A stretch of DNA of 64,000 nt from Azotobacter salinestris (GCF_009363155.1 NZ_CP045302.1:2835001-2899000), one strand, 5' to 3'; shown: positions 49,589-63,972, counted from the stretch's first letter. Notes: generated by a model not told the origin, from the letters alone. Numbers and translations are program-made.

Positions 49589-49701
49589 TGTCGTAAGCCT
49601 GACAACTCATGCGGGGCGAAGTATAGGCAAGCCCTTTGTAGACATGGAACAATAACAAAGTGCCATTTGGCATGTGAATTGCTTTATATAAACTCAGGTA
49701 G

Positions 49702-51336
<1,635 letters not shown>

Positions 51337-51360
51337 GTTGAAGAGCAGGAGGCTCAGGCA

Positions 51361-52041
51361 ATGCCACTGTCCGAACTCGACCTCGCCGCCATCCGGCTGA
51401 CCCTGGAGCTGGCGTCGCTGACCACCGTGCTGCTGCTGCTGGTCGGCACGCCGATCGCATGGTGGCTGGCGCGCACCCGCTCGCGCCTGAAGGGGGCGAT
51501 AGGTGCGGTGGTGGCTTTGCCGCTGGTGCTGCCGCCGACCGTGCTCGGCTTCTACCTGCTGGTGACCATGGGGCCGCACGGCCCCGTCGGCCAGCTGACC
51601 CAGGCCTTGGGCCTCGGTACGCTGCCTTTCACCTTCGCCGGCCTGGTGGTGGCGTCGGTGTTCTATTCGCTGCCCTTCGTCGTGCAACCCTTGCAGAACG
51701 CCTTCGAGGCGATCGGCGAACGCCCGCTGGAGGTGGCCTCGACGCTGCGCGCCGGCCCCTGGGATACCTTCTTCACCGTGGTGCTGCCGCTGGCGCGGCC
51801 CGGCTTCGTCACTGCCGCCATCCTCGGCTTCGCGCATACCGTGGGCGAGTTCGGCGTGGTGCTGATGATCGGCGGCAACATCCCGGAAAAGACCCGCACC
51901 GTGGCGGTGCAGATCTTCGACCACGTCGAGGCGATGGAGTACACCCAGGCCCACTGGCTTTCCGGCGGCATGGTGCTGTTCTCCTTCCTCGTGCTGCTTG
52001 CACTCTATTCCAGCCGTCGCTTCAAGGCGGGGCTGAGCTGA
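51361..52041 (+). CDS. modB: ModB, molybdate ABC permease
   Basis: 226 aa, about five membrane segments, with the ModB signatures [16 protein letters not shown] and [45 protein letters not shown]. Forms the membrane channel with ModC. Ribosome site AGCAGGAGG upstream. Confidence 0.97.
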   Translation: MPLSELDLAAIRLTLELASLTTVLLLLVGTPIAWWLARTRSRLKGAIGAVVALPLVLPPTVLGFYLLVTMGPHGPVGQLTQALGLGTLPFTFAGLVVASVFYSLPFVVQPLQNAFEAIGERPLEVASTLRAGPWDTFFTVVLPLARPGFVTAAILGFAHTVGEFGVVLMIGGNIPEKTRTVAVQIFDHVEAMEYTQAHWLSGGMVLFSFLVLLALYSSRRFKAGLS

Positions 52042-52057
52042 TCCGGGAGGATCCTCG

Positions 52058-53200
52058 ATGAGCACCATCTTCGAGCTCGGCGCCAAGGACGTGAATGCCG
52101 TCCGTCCGGCCCGCGTGCCGGCGGACAGCATCCGCGCCCGTTTCCGGGTGGCCTATGCGGGCTTCGTGCTGGATGTCGACCTGACGCTGCCGGGGCACGG
52201 CGTGACCGCGCTGTTCGGCCACTCCGGCTCCGGCAAGACCACCCTGCTGCGCTGCGTCGCCGGCCTAGAGCGGGCCGCCGAGGCGCGTCTGGAGATCAAC
52301 GACGAGCTCTGGCAGGACAGCGCCGCCGGCGTGTTCCTGCCGACCCACAGGCGCGCCCTCGGCTACGTGTTTCAGGAGTCCAGCCTGTTTCCCCACCTGA
52401 CGGTGCGGCGCAACCTGGAATACGGCATGAAGCGCGTCGATGCCGCCACTCGCCGGGTATCCTGGGAGCGGGTGCTCGAACTGCTCGGCATCGGTCATCT
52501 GCTCGACCGCCTGCCCGGTCGCCTGTCCGGCGGCGAGCGCCAGCGCGTCGGCATCGCCCGCGCGCTGCTCACCAGTCCGCGTCTGTTGCTGATGGACGAG
52601 CCGCTGGCGGCGCTCGACCTCAAGCGCAAGAACGAGATCCTGCCCTATCTGGAGCGCCTGCACGACGAGCTGGACATCCCGGTGCTGTTCGTCAGCCACT
52701 CGCCGGACGAGGTGGCGCGCCTGGCCGACCACGTGGTGCTGCTCGACCAGGGCCGGGTGGTCGCCCAGGGCGGGCTGCAGGAAACCCTGGCGCGGCTCGA
52801 TCTGCCCACCGCCTTCAGCGAGGACGCCGGGGTGGTCATCGAGTCGGTGGTGGCCGAGCACGACGACCATTACCACCTCACCCGTCTCGAATTTCCCGGC
52901 GGCGCGGTGCTGGTCGCGCGGCGTCCGGAAGAGCCCGGCCAGCACCTGCGCCTGCGCGTGCATGCCCGCGACGTCAGCCTGGCGAGCAGCCACGCCGAGG
53001 ATTCCAGCATCACCAACGTGCTGCCGGCCACGGTCCGCGAGGTGGTCGAGGCCGACACCCCGGCCCACGTGCTGGTGCGCCTGGAGGCCGAGGGCACCCC
53101 GCTGATCGCCCGCATCACCCGCCGCTCCTGCGATCAGCTCGAGATCGTCCCCGGCAAGCGGATGTGGGCGCAGATCAAGGCGGTGGCGCTGCTCGGCTGA
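52058..53200 (+). CDS. modC: ModC, molybdate ABC ATPase
   Basis: A 380-aa ATPase: Walker [10 protein letters not shown], signature [16 protein letters not shown] and Walker [13 protein letters not shown], followed by a C-terminal Mop/TOBE regulatory domain ([30 protein letters not shown]) that senses molybdate. Last gene of modEABC. Its first 30 residues before the ATPase fold are longer than in E. coli ModC. Confidence 0.97.
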   Translation: MSTIFELGAKDVNAVRPARVPADSIRARFRVAYAGFVLDVDLTLPGHGVTALFGHSGSGKTTLLRCVAGLERAAEARLEINDELWQDSAAGVFLPTHRRALGYVFQESSLFPHLTVRRNLEYGMKRVDAATRRVSWERVLELLGIGHLLDRLPGRLSGGERQRVGIARALLTSPRLLLMDEPLAALDLKRKNEILPYLERLHDELDIPVLFVSHSPDEVARLADHVVLLDQGRVVAQGGLQETLARLDLPTAFSEDAGVVIESVVAEHDDHYHLTRLEFPGGAVLVARRPEEPGQHLRLRVHARDVSLASSHAEDSSITNVLPATVREVVEADTPAHVLVRLEAEGTPLIARITRRSCDQLEIVPGKRMWAQIKAVALLG

Positions 53201-53206
53201 GGTCGT

Positions 53207-54169
53207 TCAAAGGGCGGGACGCGTCCAGGGATTGGCTTCCAGGCTGTTGTGCAGCGTCGTCGCCGCCTGGGCCGCCTGGCCGACTGCCACGCTGATCTGC
53301 CGCAGTCCGCTGGTCACGTCGCCGATGGCGTACAGCCCCGGGATCGAGGTGCGCTGGTGATCGTCGACCAGCAGGCCGCCCTTGTCGTCGCAGGCGGCGC
53401 CCAGCCGGCAGGCCAGCTCGGCGCGCACCCGGGCGCCGAGGCTGGGGTAGAGGATGTCGAAGACATGCCGCCGGCCATCCGTGTCGATCAGCTCGATGCC
53501 CTGGCCGGGCAGGTAGCGCAGGCTCCGCGCGCCGGGCAGCACCGCGATGCCGTAGTGGCCGGCCAGGGCCTGCGCCTCTGTGCCGGGCGCGCGGTCGTCC
53601 GCGACGACCGCCGTGACCTGGTCGCTGAAGGTGCGCAGGAAGGCCGCATGGCGGATCGCCTCCTCGGCCGTGCCGAGCACCGCCACCGCATCGCCCCGGA
53701 CCTCGTAGCCGTCGCAGATCACGCACAGGCGCAGCGCCCCGGCGGCGATCGCCGCCTCGGCGCCGTCCATCTCCGGCAGGGCGTCCTCGATGCCGGTGGC
53801 CAGGATCACCCCGCGGGCGATGCAACGGCGCCCGCCGAGATCCACCGCAAAGCCCAGGGCATGCGGGCGGATGTCCTCGACCACGCCGTGCTCCAGGCGC
53901 ACCCCGTAGCCGGTGGCCTGCTCGCGCAGCCGGGCGAGCAGCTCGTGGCCGGAGATCCCCGGCGGAAAGCCCGGGTAGTTGTGCGAGCGCGGGATCAGCG
54001 CCGCCCGGCTGCAGCCGGCGTCCATCACCAGGCAGCTGCGGTGGAAGCGCGCCAGGTAGATGGCCGCGGTCAGCCCGGCCGGCCCGCCGCCCACCACCAG
54101 GCAATCGAGGTCGGCGCACGGCCCGTCGTCAGGCTTCGGCAGGCTGGTGTTGTCGGAGATCTCGTGCAT
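53207..54169 (-). CDS. FAD-dependent thioredoxin-reductase-like oxidoreductase
   Basis: 320 aa: an N-terminal FAD-binding GGGPAGLTAAIYLARF, a redox-active CVIC pair followed by DGYE, an NAD(P)-binding AVLGTAEEAIRHAAF (diverged from GGGxSA) and the C-terminal FAD motif GLYAIGDVTSGLRQISVAVGQAA. This resembles TrxB-fold reductases whose partner is not always thioredoxin. The start MHEISDN avoids an extension over a GC-rich gap. It is convergent with modC and separated from it by 6 nt; no partner gene is adjacent. Confidence 0.88.
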   Translation of the reverse strand: MHEISDNTSLPKPDDGPCADLDCLVVGGGPAGLTAAIYLARFHRSCLVMDAGCSRAALIPRSHNYPGFPPGISGHELLARLREQATGYGVRLEHGVVEDIRPHALGFAVDLGGRRCIARGVILATGIEDALPEMDGAEAAIAAGALRLCVICDGYEVRGDAVAVLGTAEEAIRHAAFLRTFSDQVTAVVADDRAPGTEAQALAGHYGIAVLPGARSLRYLPGQGIELIDTDGRRHVFDILYPSLGARVRAELACRLGAACDDKGGLLVDDHQRTSIPGLYAIGDVTSGLRQISVAVGQAAQAATTLHNSLEANPWTRPAL

Positions 54170-54305
54170 GGTCCTGGCCCTCGCTGCCGGCGGGCCCTGT
54201 GCGGAGGCCCTTGGCAGTAGAAGGGGTGGAGCCGGGGAAGTTCGCCGCCGGCCGATGGAACACCGCTGCTGCGGATGAAACGACCAAGGCGTGCCGGGCG
54301 CGGCC

Positions 54306-55349
<1,044 letters not shown>

Positions 55350-55382
55350 CGGCTCGGTCTCTGCAAGAGGAAGGCTCGGCAT

Positions 55383-58300
55383 TCAGGCCAGGGTCGGGGC
55401 GAGGGTCCGCTGGATGGCCTCGAGGCTGGCCAGGGCGGCCTCGAAGTCGTAGCGGGCGATCAGCGCCTGCAGCTCGCCGGCTTGCGCGCCGAGGCCGAGG
55501 GCGGTCAGCCGGGCGCTCAGGGCGCGCAGTTGCGCCGCGGCGCCGGCATCGTCGTCGCGCAGCAGGGCTTCCAGGGCCTGGAGTCCTTCGCTCAGGCCAG
55601 ACAGGTCCAGCGGCTCGGCGTCTGGCGCGGGAGCCGCCTCGCCGGCGGGCAGGGCCGCGACGATGGCCTCGCACAGGCTGCCGAGCGCCTGGTCCAGATC
55701 GTCCAGCGCCCCGGCAGGCAGCTCCCGGTCCTGCCTGAGGCATTGCTCGAGGGCCGCGGCCCGGGCCGCCAGCGCCGTGGCGCCGATGTTGCCGGCCAGG
55801 CCCTTGAGGGTATGGGCGATGCGCAGGGCGTCCTCCCGGTCGCCGGCCGCGAGGGCGGCGCCGAGACGGGCGGCGGTGTCGCCCTGGCTGGCGGCGAAGC
55901 GTGCCAGCAGCCGGCGGAGCAGGGCCTGGTTGCCGCCCAGCCGGCTCAGCGCCTCGGCCTGCTCCAGGCCGGCGATCGCCGGCAGTCCGGCCGTCGCCGC
56001 GGCGCTGCGGGCCGGGGGGAGGGCTGCGCGTGGCTGTCTGACCCGGATCTGCTGGTTGAGGGTGATGAACAGCTGGGCGACGTCGATGGGCTTGGCGATG
56101 TGCGCGTTCATCCCGGCGTCCAGGCAGCGCTCGCGGTCGCCGGCCATGGCGTTGGCGGTCATGGCCAGGATCGGCAGCTCGGCGAAGCCCTCCTGGCGGA
56201 TCCGTCGGGTGGCCTCGAAACCGTCCATCACCGGCATCTGGCAGTCCATCAGCACGCCGTCGTAGGCTTGCGCGACGACCCTGTCGACGGCCTCGGCGCC
56301 GTTGCTGGCGACATCCACGCGGATGCCCGCGGTGCCGAGGATCTCCACGGTCATTTCCTGGTTGATCGGGTTGTCCTCGACCAGCAGCAGATGGGCGCCC
56401 TGCAGGGCCTTCTGAGCCTGTTCGGCCTCGCTTTCCAGCTCCTGCCGGCTGCGCGGCATGGCCATCATCCTGCGGCTGAAGGCGTTGAGGATGCCGTCGA
56501 GCAGGCCGGACGGGGTGACCGGCTTGACCAGCAGGCCCTCCACCGCGACGTTGCCGAGCCGCTCGAGCAGTTCGTCGCGGCTGTACGAGGTGACCATCAC
56601 GAACAGCGGGGTCTCGGCGATCCGCGGGTCGTTGCGGATCGCGCCGACCGCCTGGACGCCATCCATGCCCGGCATCAGCCAGTCCATGATCACCAGGCGG
56701 TAGGGGTTGCCCTCCTGCTGGGCCCGGTCCAGCAGGCGGATCGCCTGCGGCGCGTTGTCCACCGTGGTCACCGCGAAGCGCAGCGCGCTCAGCATGCTGG
56801 CGAAGATCTCCAGGGCGCTGGCGTTGTCGTCCACCATCAGCACGCGCATGCCGAGGAGGTCGGCGCTGTCCACCCGCAGTTCGCGCTGGCTTTCCTGGCG
56901 GCCGAAGCGGGCGTCGAAGTGGAAGGTGCTGCCCTCGCCGAGCTTCGAGTCGACGCCGATCCCGCCGCCCATCATCTCCACCAGGCGCTTGCTGATGGCC
57001 AGGCCCAGGCCGGTGCCGCCGTACTTGCGCGAGGTCGAGGAGTCGGCTTGGGTGAAGGCCTGGAACAGCCGGTTGCGCTGTGCCTCGCCGAGGCCGATGC
57101 CGGTGTCGCTCACCTCGAAGCGCAGCCGGACGCCCTGGCCGTCGTCGTGCTCCTTGCGGATGCGCAGGGTGATCTCGCCCCGCTCGGTGAACTTGATCGC
57201 GTTGCTGAGCAGGTTGCTCAGCACCTGGCTGAGGCGCAGCGGGTCGCCGACCAGCGCGGTGGGCACGTCGGTGGCGACGTCGAAGAGCAGCTCCAGGCCC
57301 TTTTCCTGGGCCTTGAGGATCGACAGGTCGGCCAGGCTGGCCAGCACGCTCTCGAGGTGGAAGTCGACGTGCTCGAAATGCATCTTGCCGGCCTCGATCT
57401 TCGAGAAGTCGAGGATGTCGTTGATGATGCCCAGCAGGCCCTGGGCCGCGTCGTGGGCCTTCTCGACGAAGTTGCGCTGGCGGTCGTCGAGGTCGGTGCC
57501 CAGGGCCAGGTGGGTCATGCCGATGATCACGTTCATCGGCGTGCGGATCTCATGGCTCATGTTGGCGAGGAAGTCCGACTTCATGCGCGTCGCCTCCTCG
57601 GCCAGCTCCTTGGCCTCGGCCAGGGCCCGCTCGGACTCCTTCTGCGCCGAGATGTCGATGAACATGCCGACCAGGCCGGCCGGGCGGCCGTCGCCGCTGT
57701 TGTAGCTGGCCAGGGTGTAGATGGCCGAGTGCAGGCGGCCGTCGCCGAAGGGGACCTGCCGTTCGGCGCTGAACAGGCCGCCCTCGCGCAGCACCTGGTC
57801 GTTGGCGGCCTGGTAGCCGGGACGCTCCGCGGCAGGCAGCGCCCGGAAATCCAGCACGGTCTTGCCGGCCAGCTCCTCGGGGCGGACCCCGAAGGTGTCC
57901 AGGAACGCCTGGTTGAAGCGGATGTAGCGGCCCTCGCGGTCCTTGACGAAGAGTGGGAAGGGAATGGTGTCGAACAGCACCCGCTGGAATTCCAGCTGGT
58001 CGGCGTTGGCCTGCTCCAGGGCCTTGCGCTCGCTGATGTCGCGCACCGCGACGCAGGCGCAGTCGGGCTTGTCCTCGAGCGGCGGCATGCGCGTCAGGTT
58101 CAGCTCGATGGGGAACTCCCGACCGCGCCTGTCCAGCCCGTGGAGGTCGCCGTTGCGGCCGATCAGCCGCAGCGGGCCGTTCTGGGCCATGAACTTCTCG
58201 CGCATCTGCGCGTGCAGGTCGCGAATGCACGACGGTACCAGCCGGTCGACGTTCAGGCCGGGCAGCTCGCCCGGCGCATAGCCGAAGGTTTCGTGGGCCC

Positions 58301-59192
58301 TGGCGTTGGCGATCAGGATGGTGCCCCGGCGGTCGACCACCAGCATCCCCTCCGGGGAAAACTCGATGATGTGCCGGTACCAGGCCTCGGCCATGCGGAA
58401 GCGGCTGTGCTGGGCGTCCAGTTCGGTCATCGCATTCTGGTAGTGCTGCAGGGCGCGGGCCAGATCGCCCAGCTCGCTGCCGTCGGCCGCGGCGGCGAAG
58501 CTGAGGCCGCGCTCGCCCGCGACGATCCGCCGGGTCTTCTCGGTCAGCTCGACGAGGGGCTGCAGCAGCCGGCGGTGATAGAAGCCGCGCAGGGTGAAGG
58601 CGACCAGCAGCAGGCTGAGCAGCAGGGTGGTCACGGTGACGTACATGGCCGAGTCGACCTGCGCGTCGAGCGCCGCGACCCGGGCCTCGAAGCGCTGGTG
58701 GATGCTTTCCTCGGTCCTGCGGATGGCCGCCATGATCGACTGCTTGGCGGCCAGGTAGGCTTCGCTGAACAGCAGGGCGATGACCTTTTCCCGCCCGCCC
58801 TGCTCGAAGCTCGCGAAGGCCTGGCGCTTGCGCTCGAGCAGGGCGTCGGACTCGCCCTTGGCCTGCTCCAGCCAGGCGCGCTCCTCCGTGCTCAGGCCGA
58901 TGGCGGCGAGCTGTTCCAGGGCCTTCTCGCGGGAGCGGGTGATGTCCTTCTCGGTCAGGAAGGCCTCGAGGTAGTGCTTGTCCCCGGTCACCGCATAGCC
59001 GCGGGCGGCGGTGGTCAGGGTGTCGGCGCCGCGGGCCAGCAGGTTCAGCGCATCGCTCATCCGGTGCAGGTGCTGCAGGGCGTCGCCACGCTCCTGGGCG
59101 AGCAGGAAGGTGCGTACCACGTTCAGCGAGGAGAACGCCAGCAGCAGTACGATGAGCAGCGAGGCGAGGCTGCTGAGCTTTCCGAGTTTCAC
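55383..59192 (-). CDS. Hybrid sensor histidine kinase (2 PAS, HisKA, HATPase, 2 REC, HPt)
   Basis: A 1269-aa phosphorelay kinase. Order: TM1 (about 8-30), a periplasmic helical sensor region rich in charged residues, TM2 (about 190-210), HAMP-like linker, PAS1 ([22 protein letters not shown]), PAS2 ([19 protein letters not shown]), HisKA with SHEIRTPMN, HATPase ([29 protein letters not shown]), receiver 1 ([12 protein letters not shown]), receiver 2 ([14 protein letters not shown]) and HPt with [10 protein letters not shown]. All phosphotransfer residues are present. The start is a GTG with GGAGC 4 nt upstream; the 74-residue upstream extension is spacer. The periplasmic part gives no clue to the ligand. 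Likely partner: the HD-GYP regulator downstream. Confidence 0.93.
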   Translation of the reverse strand: MKLGKLSSLASLLIVLLLAFSSLNVVRTFLLAQERGDALQHLHRMSDALNLLARGADTLTTAARGYAVTGDKHYLEAFLTEKDITRSREKALEQLAAIGLSTEERAWLEQAKGESDALLERKRQAFASFEQGGREKVIALLFSEAYLAAKQSIMAAIRRTEESIHQRFEARVAALDAQVDSAMYVTVTTLLLSLLLVAFTLRGFYHRRLLQPLVELTEKTRRIVAGERGLSFAAAADGSELGDLARALQHYQNAMTELDAQHSRFRMAEAWYRHIIEFSPEGMLVVDRRGTILIANARAHETFGYAPGELPGLNVDRLVPSCIRDLHAQMREKFMAQNGPLRLIGRNGDLHGLDRRGREFPIELNLTRMPPLEDKPDCACVAVRDISERKALEQANADQLEFQRVLFDTIPFPLFVKDREGRYIRFNQAFLDTFGVRPEELAGKTVLDFRALPAAERPGYQAANDQVLREGGLFSAERQVPFGDGRLHSAIYTLASYNSGDGRPAGLVGMFIDISAQKESERALAEAKELAEEATRMKSDFLANMSHEIRTPMNVIIGMTHLALGTDLDDRQRNFVEKAHDAAQGLLGIINDILDFSKIEAGKMHFEHVDFHLESVLASLADLSILKAQEKGLELLFDVATDVPTALVGDPLRLSQVLSNLLSNAIKFTERGEITLRIRKEHDDGQGVRLRFEVSDTGIGLGEAQRNRLFQAFTQADSSTSRKYGGTGLGLAISKRLVEMMGGGIGVDSKLGEGSTFHFDARFGRQESQRELRVDSADLLGMRVLMVDDNASALEIFASMLSALRFAVTTVDNAPQAIRLLDRAQQEGNPYRLVIMDWLMPGMDGVQAVGAIRNDPRIAETPLFVMVTSYSRDELLERLGNVAVEGLLVKPVTPSGLLDGILNAFSRRMMAMPRSRQELESEAEQAQKALQGAHLLLVEDNPINQEMTVEILGTAGIRVDVASNGAEAVDRVVAQAYDGVLMDCQMPVMDGFEATRRIRQEGFAELPILAMTANAMAGDRERCLDAGMNAHIAKPIDVAQLFITLNQQIRVRQPRAALPPARSAAATAGLPAIAGLEQAEALSRLGGNQALLRRLLARFAASQGDTAARLGAALAAGDREDALRIAHTLKGLAGNIGATALAARAAALEQCLRQDRELPAGALDDLDQALGSLCEAIVAALPAGEAAPAPDAEPLDLSGLSEGLQALEALLRDDDAGAAAQLRALSARLTALGLGAQAGELQALIARYDFEAALASLEAIQRTLAPTLA

Positions 59193-59365
59193 GCTTGCTC
59201 CGGTTTTCTGGTGATTCGCTGGGGGGCCGTTCCGTTGGTCTTGCCGGGCGGCGATGCGCGGCCGGCGCTGCCCGGGATGGCTCCGTTCGAAAGGCTTGTG
59301 GCTTGTGGCCATTATGCGTGCGGCGCGGCGTGCCGGATAACGCGAATAAAGGGGAAGTTTCGTCT

Positions 59366-59386
59366 TTGCCTCCGTTCCCGAGGCAA
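59366..59386 (+). promoter_or_regulatory. Hairpin in the gap before the NRAMP-like gene
   Basis: TTGCCTC pairs with GAGGCAA (7-nt loop), flanked by TTTCG (59358-59362) and CGAAA further out. It lies in the 391-bp divergent gap 59193-59583, about 200 nt before the transporter. I could not fit it to the manganese (yybP-ykoY) riboswitch; function unknown. Nothing else is supported in the gap. Confidence 0.3.
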
Positions 59387-59583
59387 TCGCATGAAGCGAA
59401 ATGTCGGCATGCATACGCCCCTACATGCTCATGCGCTTGCCCTGCCTCCGTCCCGGATCGTCGTGCCGCCTGCTTGCCGGCCTGCTAAGATAGACGCCCT
59501 TCGATCTGTGGCCGTGCGCCGGGCGTTCCGTCCCGCGGCGGGGCGGCGACAGTGCCCTGCCGCCTCCATTCCCGGACCTTCCG

Positions 59584-60876
59584 ATGCGCAATTCCACCGC
59601 TGCCGGCGCGCCTGCCGGCCGTTCGCCCCAGCCTTCCCGCAATCCCCTCCGGCGCCTGCTCGCGGTGCTGGGCCCTGGCCTGATGATGGCCGGAGCGGCC
59701 ATCGGCGTCTCGCACCTGGTGCAGTCGACCCGTGCCGGGGCCGACTACGGCTTCACCCTGATGTGGGTGATCCTCCTGGCCAACGTCCTCAAGTATCCGT
59801 TCTTCGAGTATGGCCACCGCTTCACCGCGGCTACCGGGCAGAACCTGCTGGAGGGCTACCTGAGGCAGGGCCGCTGGGTGCTGGGGCTGTTCTTCGCGCT
59901 GAACCTGGTCACCGCCGTGACCAGCATCGCCGGCGTGACCTTCGTCACCGCGGCGCTGGCGGAAAACCTGTTCGGCTTCGGCTTCTCCAATGCCGTCTGG
60001 AGCGCCGGTCTGCTGCTGTTCTGCGTCGCCCTGACGGTGCTCGGCCACTACCGCTACGTGGAAGGGGCGATCAAGGCGATGCTCGCGGTGCTGTTCCTCG
60101 CCACCGTCTCGGCCACGCTCGCTGCGGCGATCAAGGGGCCGGTGGCGGCGCCGGGCACCCCGGTGCCGGCCCTGAGCATCGCCTTCCTGGTCGCGCTGCT
60201 CGGCTGGATGCCGGCGCCGATCGAGGTCTCGGTGTGGAACTCGCTGTGGGTCCAGGCCAAGGAGCGCGCCCTCGGCCGGCGCATCTCCCTGGCCGAGGCA
60301 CGCTGGGACTTCAACCTCGGCTACGTGCTGACCATCCTCCTCGCCCTGATCTTCACCGCCCTCGGCGCGCTGGTGATGTTCGGCTCGGGCGAGAGCCTGT
60401 CGGGCAACGCCAGTGTCTTTTCCAAGCAGTTGGTGCAGTTGTACGGTGCGACCCTCGGCGAGCTGTGGATGCCGGTGGTGGCCGCCGCCGCCTTCTCGGC
60501 GATGCTCTCCACCGTGCTGACGGTGGTCGAGGCCTATCCGCGCTCGCTCGCCGAGGCCCTGCATCTGCTGGCGCCGGGCCTGAGAATCCGCCACCACGCC
60601 CACCACAGCCTGTGGATGGTCGGCACCAGCCTGCTCGGCTGGCTGATCGTGCAGGCCTTCCTCGACGACCTGACCCGGCTGATCGACCTGGTCACCAGCA
60701 TCGCCTTCCTGTCGGCGCCGGTCTTCGCGGTGATGAACTACCGGCTGATCTTCTCGGACCAGGTCGGTGCCGAGGCGCGGCCCGGCCTGGCGCTGCGCCT
60801 GTTGAGCCGGGCCGGCATCCTGTTCCTCACCGGCTTCAGCCTGTTCTTCCTCTACAGCCGGTATTTCGCCGCTTGA
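59584..60876 (+). CDS. NRAMP-family transporter, diverged metal site
   Basis: 430 aa, about 11 membrane segments, NRAMP-like overall (LLAVLGPGLMMAGAAIGVSHLVQSTRAGADYG; KYPFFEYGHRF; LLGWMPAPIEVSVWNSLW). The first-helix DPGN motif that coordinates divalent metal in MntH is absent; the equivalent stretch reads GAAIGVSH, and the helix-6 MPH motif reads MPAP. It may therefore carry another ion or solute. Upstream of the hydrogenase operon on the same strand but separated by a hairpin and a sigma-54-like element, so probably independent. Nickel supply to hydrogenase would be guesswork. Confidence 0.8.
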   Translation: MRNSTAAGAPAGRSPQPSRNPLRRLLAVLGPGLMMAGAAIGVSHLVQSTRAGADYGFTLMWVILLANVLKYPFFEYGHRFTAATGQNLLEGYLRQGRWVLGLFFALNLVTAVTSIAGVTFVTAALAENLFGFGFSNAVWSAGLLLFCVALTVLGHYRYVEGAIKAMLAVLFLATVSATLAAAIKGPVAAPGTPVPALSIAFLVALLGWMPAPIEVSVWNSLWVQAKERALGRRISLAEARWDFNLGYVLTILLALIFTALGALVMFGSGESLSGNASVFSKQLVQLYGATLGELWMPVVAAAAFSAMLSTVLTVVEAYPRSLAEALHLLAPGLRIRHHAHHSLWMVGTSLLGWLIVQAFLDDLTRLIDLVTSIAFLSAPVFAVMNYRLIFSDQVGAEARPGLALRLLSRAGILFLTGFSLFFLYSRYFAA

Positions 60877-60878
60877 TC

Positions 60879-60905
60879 GCCAGGCCCGGGCCAGAGCGGC
60901 CTGGC
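60879..60905 (+). terminator. Hairpin after the NRAMP-like gene
   Basis: GCCAGGCC pairs with GGCCTGGC (11-nt loop), 2 nt after the stop. No T-run. Confidence 0.5.
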
Positions 60906-60955
60906 CCCCGGCCCGACGAGTACCCCGGTGCCAAGTCATGACAAAACCATGGCAT

Positions 60956-60971
60956 TGGCGCATGATTCGCG
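60956..60971 (+). promoter_or_regulatory. Candidate sigma-54 promoter for hoxK
   Basis: TTGGCGCATGATTCGC has GG and GC 10 nt apart and fits TGGC-N8-GC with a weak -12 box, about 105 nt before hoxK. Hydrogenase operons in related bacteria are often sigma-54 dependent. Confidence 0.45.
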
Positions 60972-61074
60972 GGGTTTTTCACTCAGCAACCGTGGGCAAT
61001 CTCGCCGGCGCGCCGTCATAGCCGAAGGACGATGCGCAGGAGCGCCGAAACGACCTGGCCACAAGGGTAACGGC

Positions 61075-62151
61075 ATGTCTCAACTCGAAACCTTCTATGA
61101 CGTGATGCGGCGTCAGGGCATCACCCGCCGCAGTTTCCTCAAGTACTGCAGCCTGACGGCCGCGGCCCTGGGCCTCGGCCCGACCTTCGCCCCACAGATC
61201 GCCCACGCGATGGAAACCAAGCCGCGCACCCCGGTGCTCTGGCTGCACGGCCTGGAGTGCACCTGCTGCTCCGAGTCGTTCATCCGCTCGGCCCACCCGC
61301 TGGTCAAGGACGTGGTGCTGTCGATGATCTCGCTGGACTACGACGACACCCTGATGGCCGCCGCCGGCCACCAGGCCGAGGCGGCCCTCGAAGAGACCAT
61401 GAGGAAGTACAAGGGCGAATACATCCTCGCCGTGGAGGGCAACCCGCCGCTCAACGAGGACGGCATGTTCTGCATCGTCGGCGGCAAGCCGTTCCTCGAC
61501 CAGCTCAAGCACGCCGCCAAGGACGCCAAGGCGGTGATCGCCTGGGGCAGCTGCGCCAGCTGGGGCTGCGTGCAGGCGGCCAAACCGAACCCGACCCAGG
61601 CGGTGCCGATCCACAAGGTGATCACTGACAAGCCGATCATCAAGGTGCCGGGCTGCCCGCCGATCGCCGAGGTGATGACCGGGGTGATCACCTACATGCT
61701 GACCTTCGGCAAGCTCCCCGAACTGGACCGCCAGGGCCGGCCGAAGATGTTCTACGGCCAGCGCATCCACGACAAATGCTACCGCCGCCCGCACTTCGAC
61801 GCCGGCCAGTTCGTCGAGCACTGGGACGACGAGGGCGCGCGCAAGGGCTACTGCCTGTACAAGGTCGGCTGCAAGGGGCCGACCAGCTACAACGCCTGCT
61901 CCACGGTGCGCTGGAACGAGGGCACCTCCTTCCCGATCCAGGCCGGCCACGGCTGCATCGGCTGCTCGGAGGACGGCTTCTGGGACAAGGGCTCGTTCTA
62001 TGAGCGGCTGAGCACCATCCCGCAGTTCGGCATCGAGAAGAACGCCGACGAGATCGGAGCCGCCGTCGCCGGCGGCGTCGGTGCCGCCATCGCCGCCCAC
62101 GCCGCGGTCACTGCCATCAAGCGTCTGCAGAACAAGGGGGATCAGGCATGA
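61075..62151 (+). CDS. hoxK: HoxK, small subunit of membrane-bound [NiFe] uptake hydrogenase
   Basis: 358 aa. The Tat signal has RRSFLK at 18-23 and a hydrophobic stretch ending near AHA at about 45. The mature part holds the three Fe-S clusters; the proximal-cluster cysteines start in [12 protein letters not shown], with further sites in [12 protein letters not shown] and [14 protein letters not shown]. The C-terminal hydrophobic helix (about 325-350) anchors the enzyme and contacts cytochrome b. The enzyme recaptures H2 made by nitrogenase. Start MSQLETFYD follows AAGGG; the longer frame lacks a ribosome site. The CTCC arrangement at the proximal cluster (two cysteines before SES) is that of oxygen-tolerant membrane-bound hydrogenases. 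Confidence 0.97.
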   Translation: MSQLETFYDVMRRQGITRRSFLKYCSLTAAALGLGPTFAPQIAHAMETKPRTPVLWLHGLECTCCSESFIRSAHPLVKDVVLSMISLDYDDTLMAAAGHQAEAALEETMRKYKGEYILAVEGNPPLNEDGMFCIVGGKPFLDQLKHAAKDAKAVIAWGSCASWGCVQAAKPNPTQAVPIHKVITDKPIIKVPGCPPIAEVMTGVITYMLTFGKLPELDRQGRPKMFYGQRIHDKCYRRPHFDAGQFVEHWDDEGARKGYCLYKVGCKGPTSYNACSTVRWNEGTSFPIQAGHGCIGCSEDGFWDKGSFYERLSTIPQFGIEKNADEIGAAVAGGVGAAIAAHAAVTAIKRLQNKGDQA

Positions 62152-63956
62152 GCAGCCTGCCGAACGCCAGCCAGCTCGACAAATCCGGCCGGCGCATCGT
62201 CGTCGATCCGGTGACCCGCATCGAGGGCCACATGCGCTGCGAGGTCAACGTCGACGCCAACAACGTGATCACCAACGCGGTGTCCACCGGCACCATGTGG
62301 CGCGGCCTCGAGGTCATCCTCAAGGGCCGCGACCCGCGTGATGCCTGGGCCTTCGTCGAGCGCATCTGCGGCGTCTGCACCGGCACCCACGCGTTGACCT
62401 CGGTGCGCGCGGTGGAGGATGCCCTGGGCATCCGCATCCCCTACAACGCGCACCTGATCCGCAACCTGATGGACAAGACGCTGCAGGTGCACGACCACAT
62501 CGTGCACTTCTACCACCTGCACGCGCTGGACTGGGTCAACCCGGTCAACGCCCTGAAGGCCGACCCCAAGGCCACCTCCGCCCTGCAGCAGGCGGTCTCG
62601 CCGGCCCACGCCAAGTCCAGCCCCGGCTACTTCCGCGACGTGCAGACGCGCCTGAAGAAGTTCGTCGAGAGCGGCCAGCTCGGCCTGTTCGCCAACGGCT
62701 ACTGGGACAACCCGGCCTACAAGCTGCCGCCCGAGGCGGACCTGATGGCCGTGGCCCACTACCTGGAGGCGCTGGACCTGCAGAAGGACATCGTCAAGAT
62801 CCACACCATCTTCGGCGGCAAGAACCCGCACCCGAACTACATGGTCGGCGGTGTGGCCTGCGCCATCAACCTGGACGACGTCGGCGCCGCCGGCGCGCCG
62901 GTCAACATGACCAGCCTGAACTTCGTCCTCGAGCGCATCCACGAGGCCCGCGAGTTCACCAAGAACGTCTACCTGCCGGACGTCCTGGCGGTCGCCGGGA
63001 TCTACAAGGACTGGCTGTACGGCGGCGGCCTGGCCGGGCACAACCTGCTCTCCTACGGCACCTTCACCAAGGTTCCGTACGACAAGTCCAGCGACCTCCT
63101 GCCGGCCGGCGCCATCGTCGGCGGCAACTGGGACGAGGTGCTGCCGGTCGACGTGCGCGATCCCGAGGAGATCCAGGAGTTCGTCAGCCACTCCTGGTAC
63201 AGCTACGCCGACGAAACCCGTGGCCTGCACCCCTGGGACGGCGTCACCGAGCCGAAATTCGAGCTCGGCCCGAACACCAAGGGCACCCGCACGAACATCA
63301 AGGAGCTGGACGAGGCGCACAAGTACAGCTGGATCAAGGCGCCGCGCTGGCGCGGCCACGCCATGGAGGTCGGCCCGCTGGCGCGCTACATCATCGCCTA
63401 CGCCTCCGGCCGCGAATACGTGAAGGAGCAGGTCGACCGCTCGCTGGCCGCCTTCAACCAGAGCACCGGCCTTGACCTCGGCCTCAAGCAGTTCCTGCCC
63501 TCGACCCTCGGCCGCACCCTGGCGCGCGCCCTGGAGTGCGAGCTGGCGGTGGACAGCATGCTCGACGACTGGCAGGCCCTGGTCGGCAACATCAAGGCCG
63601 GCGACCGCGCCACCGCCAACGTCGAGAAGTGGGACCCGAGCACCTGGCCGAAGGAGGCCAAGGGGGTCGGCATCAACGAGGCGCCGCGCGGCGCCCTGGG
63701 CCACTGGATCAAGATCAGGGACGGCAAGATCGAGAACTACCAGGCGATCGTGCCGACCACCTGGAACGGCACTCCGCGCGACCATCTGGGCAACATCGGC
63801 GCCTACGAGGCCGCGCTGCTCAACACGAAGATGGAGCGTCCGGACGAGCCGGTGGAGATCCTGCGCACCCTGCACAGCTTCGACCCCTGTCTGGCCTGCT
63901 CGACCCACGTGATGTCGCCGGACGGCCAGGAGCTGACCCGGGTGAAGGTCCGCTGA
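62148..63956 (+). CDS. hoxG: HoxG, large subunit of [NiFe] uptake hydrogenase
   Basis: 602 aa. The four nickel-iron ligand cysteines are in RICGVC (N-terminal) and [10 protein letters not shown] (C-terminal); the peptide after His of ACSTH is cleaved by an endopeptidase during maturation. No signal peptide: it is exported with HoxK through Tat. Overlaps hoxK by 4 nt (ATGA). Length and motifs normal. Confidence 0.98.
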   Translation: MSSLPNASQLDKSGRRIVVDPVTRIEGHMRCEVNVDANNVITNAVSTGTMWRGLEVILKGRDPRDAWAFVERICGVCTGTHALTSVRAVEDALGIRIPYNAHLIRNLMDKTLQVHDHIVHFYHLHALDWVNPVNALKADPKATSALQQAVSPAHAKSSPGYFRDVQTRLKKFVESGQLGLFANGYWDNPAYKLPPEADLMAVAHYLEALDLQKDIVKIHTIFGGKNPHPNYMVGGVACAINLDDVGAAGAPVNMTSLNFVLERIHEAREFTKNVYLPDVLAVAGIYKDWLYGGGLAGHNLLSYGTFTKVPYDKSSDLLPAGAIVGGNWDEVLPVDVRDPEEIQEFVSHSWYSYADETRGLHPWDGVTEPKFELGPNTKGTRTNIKELDEAHKYSWIKAPRWRGHAMEVGPLARYIIAYASGREYVKEQVDRSLAAFNQSTGLDLGLKQFLPSTLGRTLARALECELAVDSMLDDWQALVGNIKAGDRATANVEKWDPSTWPKEAKGVGINEAPRGALGHWIKIRDGKIENYQAIVPTTWNGTPRDHLGNIGAYEAALLNTKMERPDEPVEILRTLHSFDPCLACSTHVMSPDGQELTRVKVR

Positions 63957-63972
63957 ACCGGAGGATTGCGCG

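Noticed and set aside
59193-59583. Manganese (yybP-ykoY) riboswitch before the NRAMP-like gene
   Set aside because: AAAGGGGAAG and CCCCTAC-like pieces are present but I could not build the conserved two-helix core, and the transporter lacks the metal motif.
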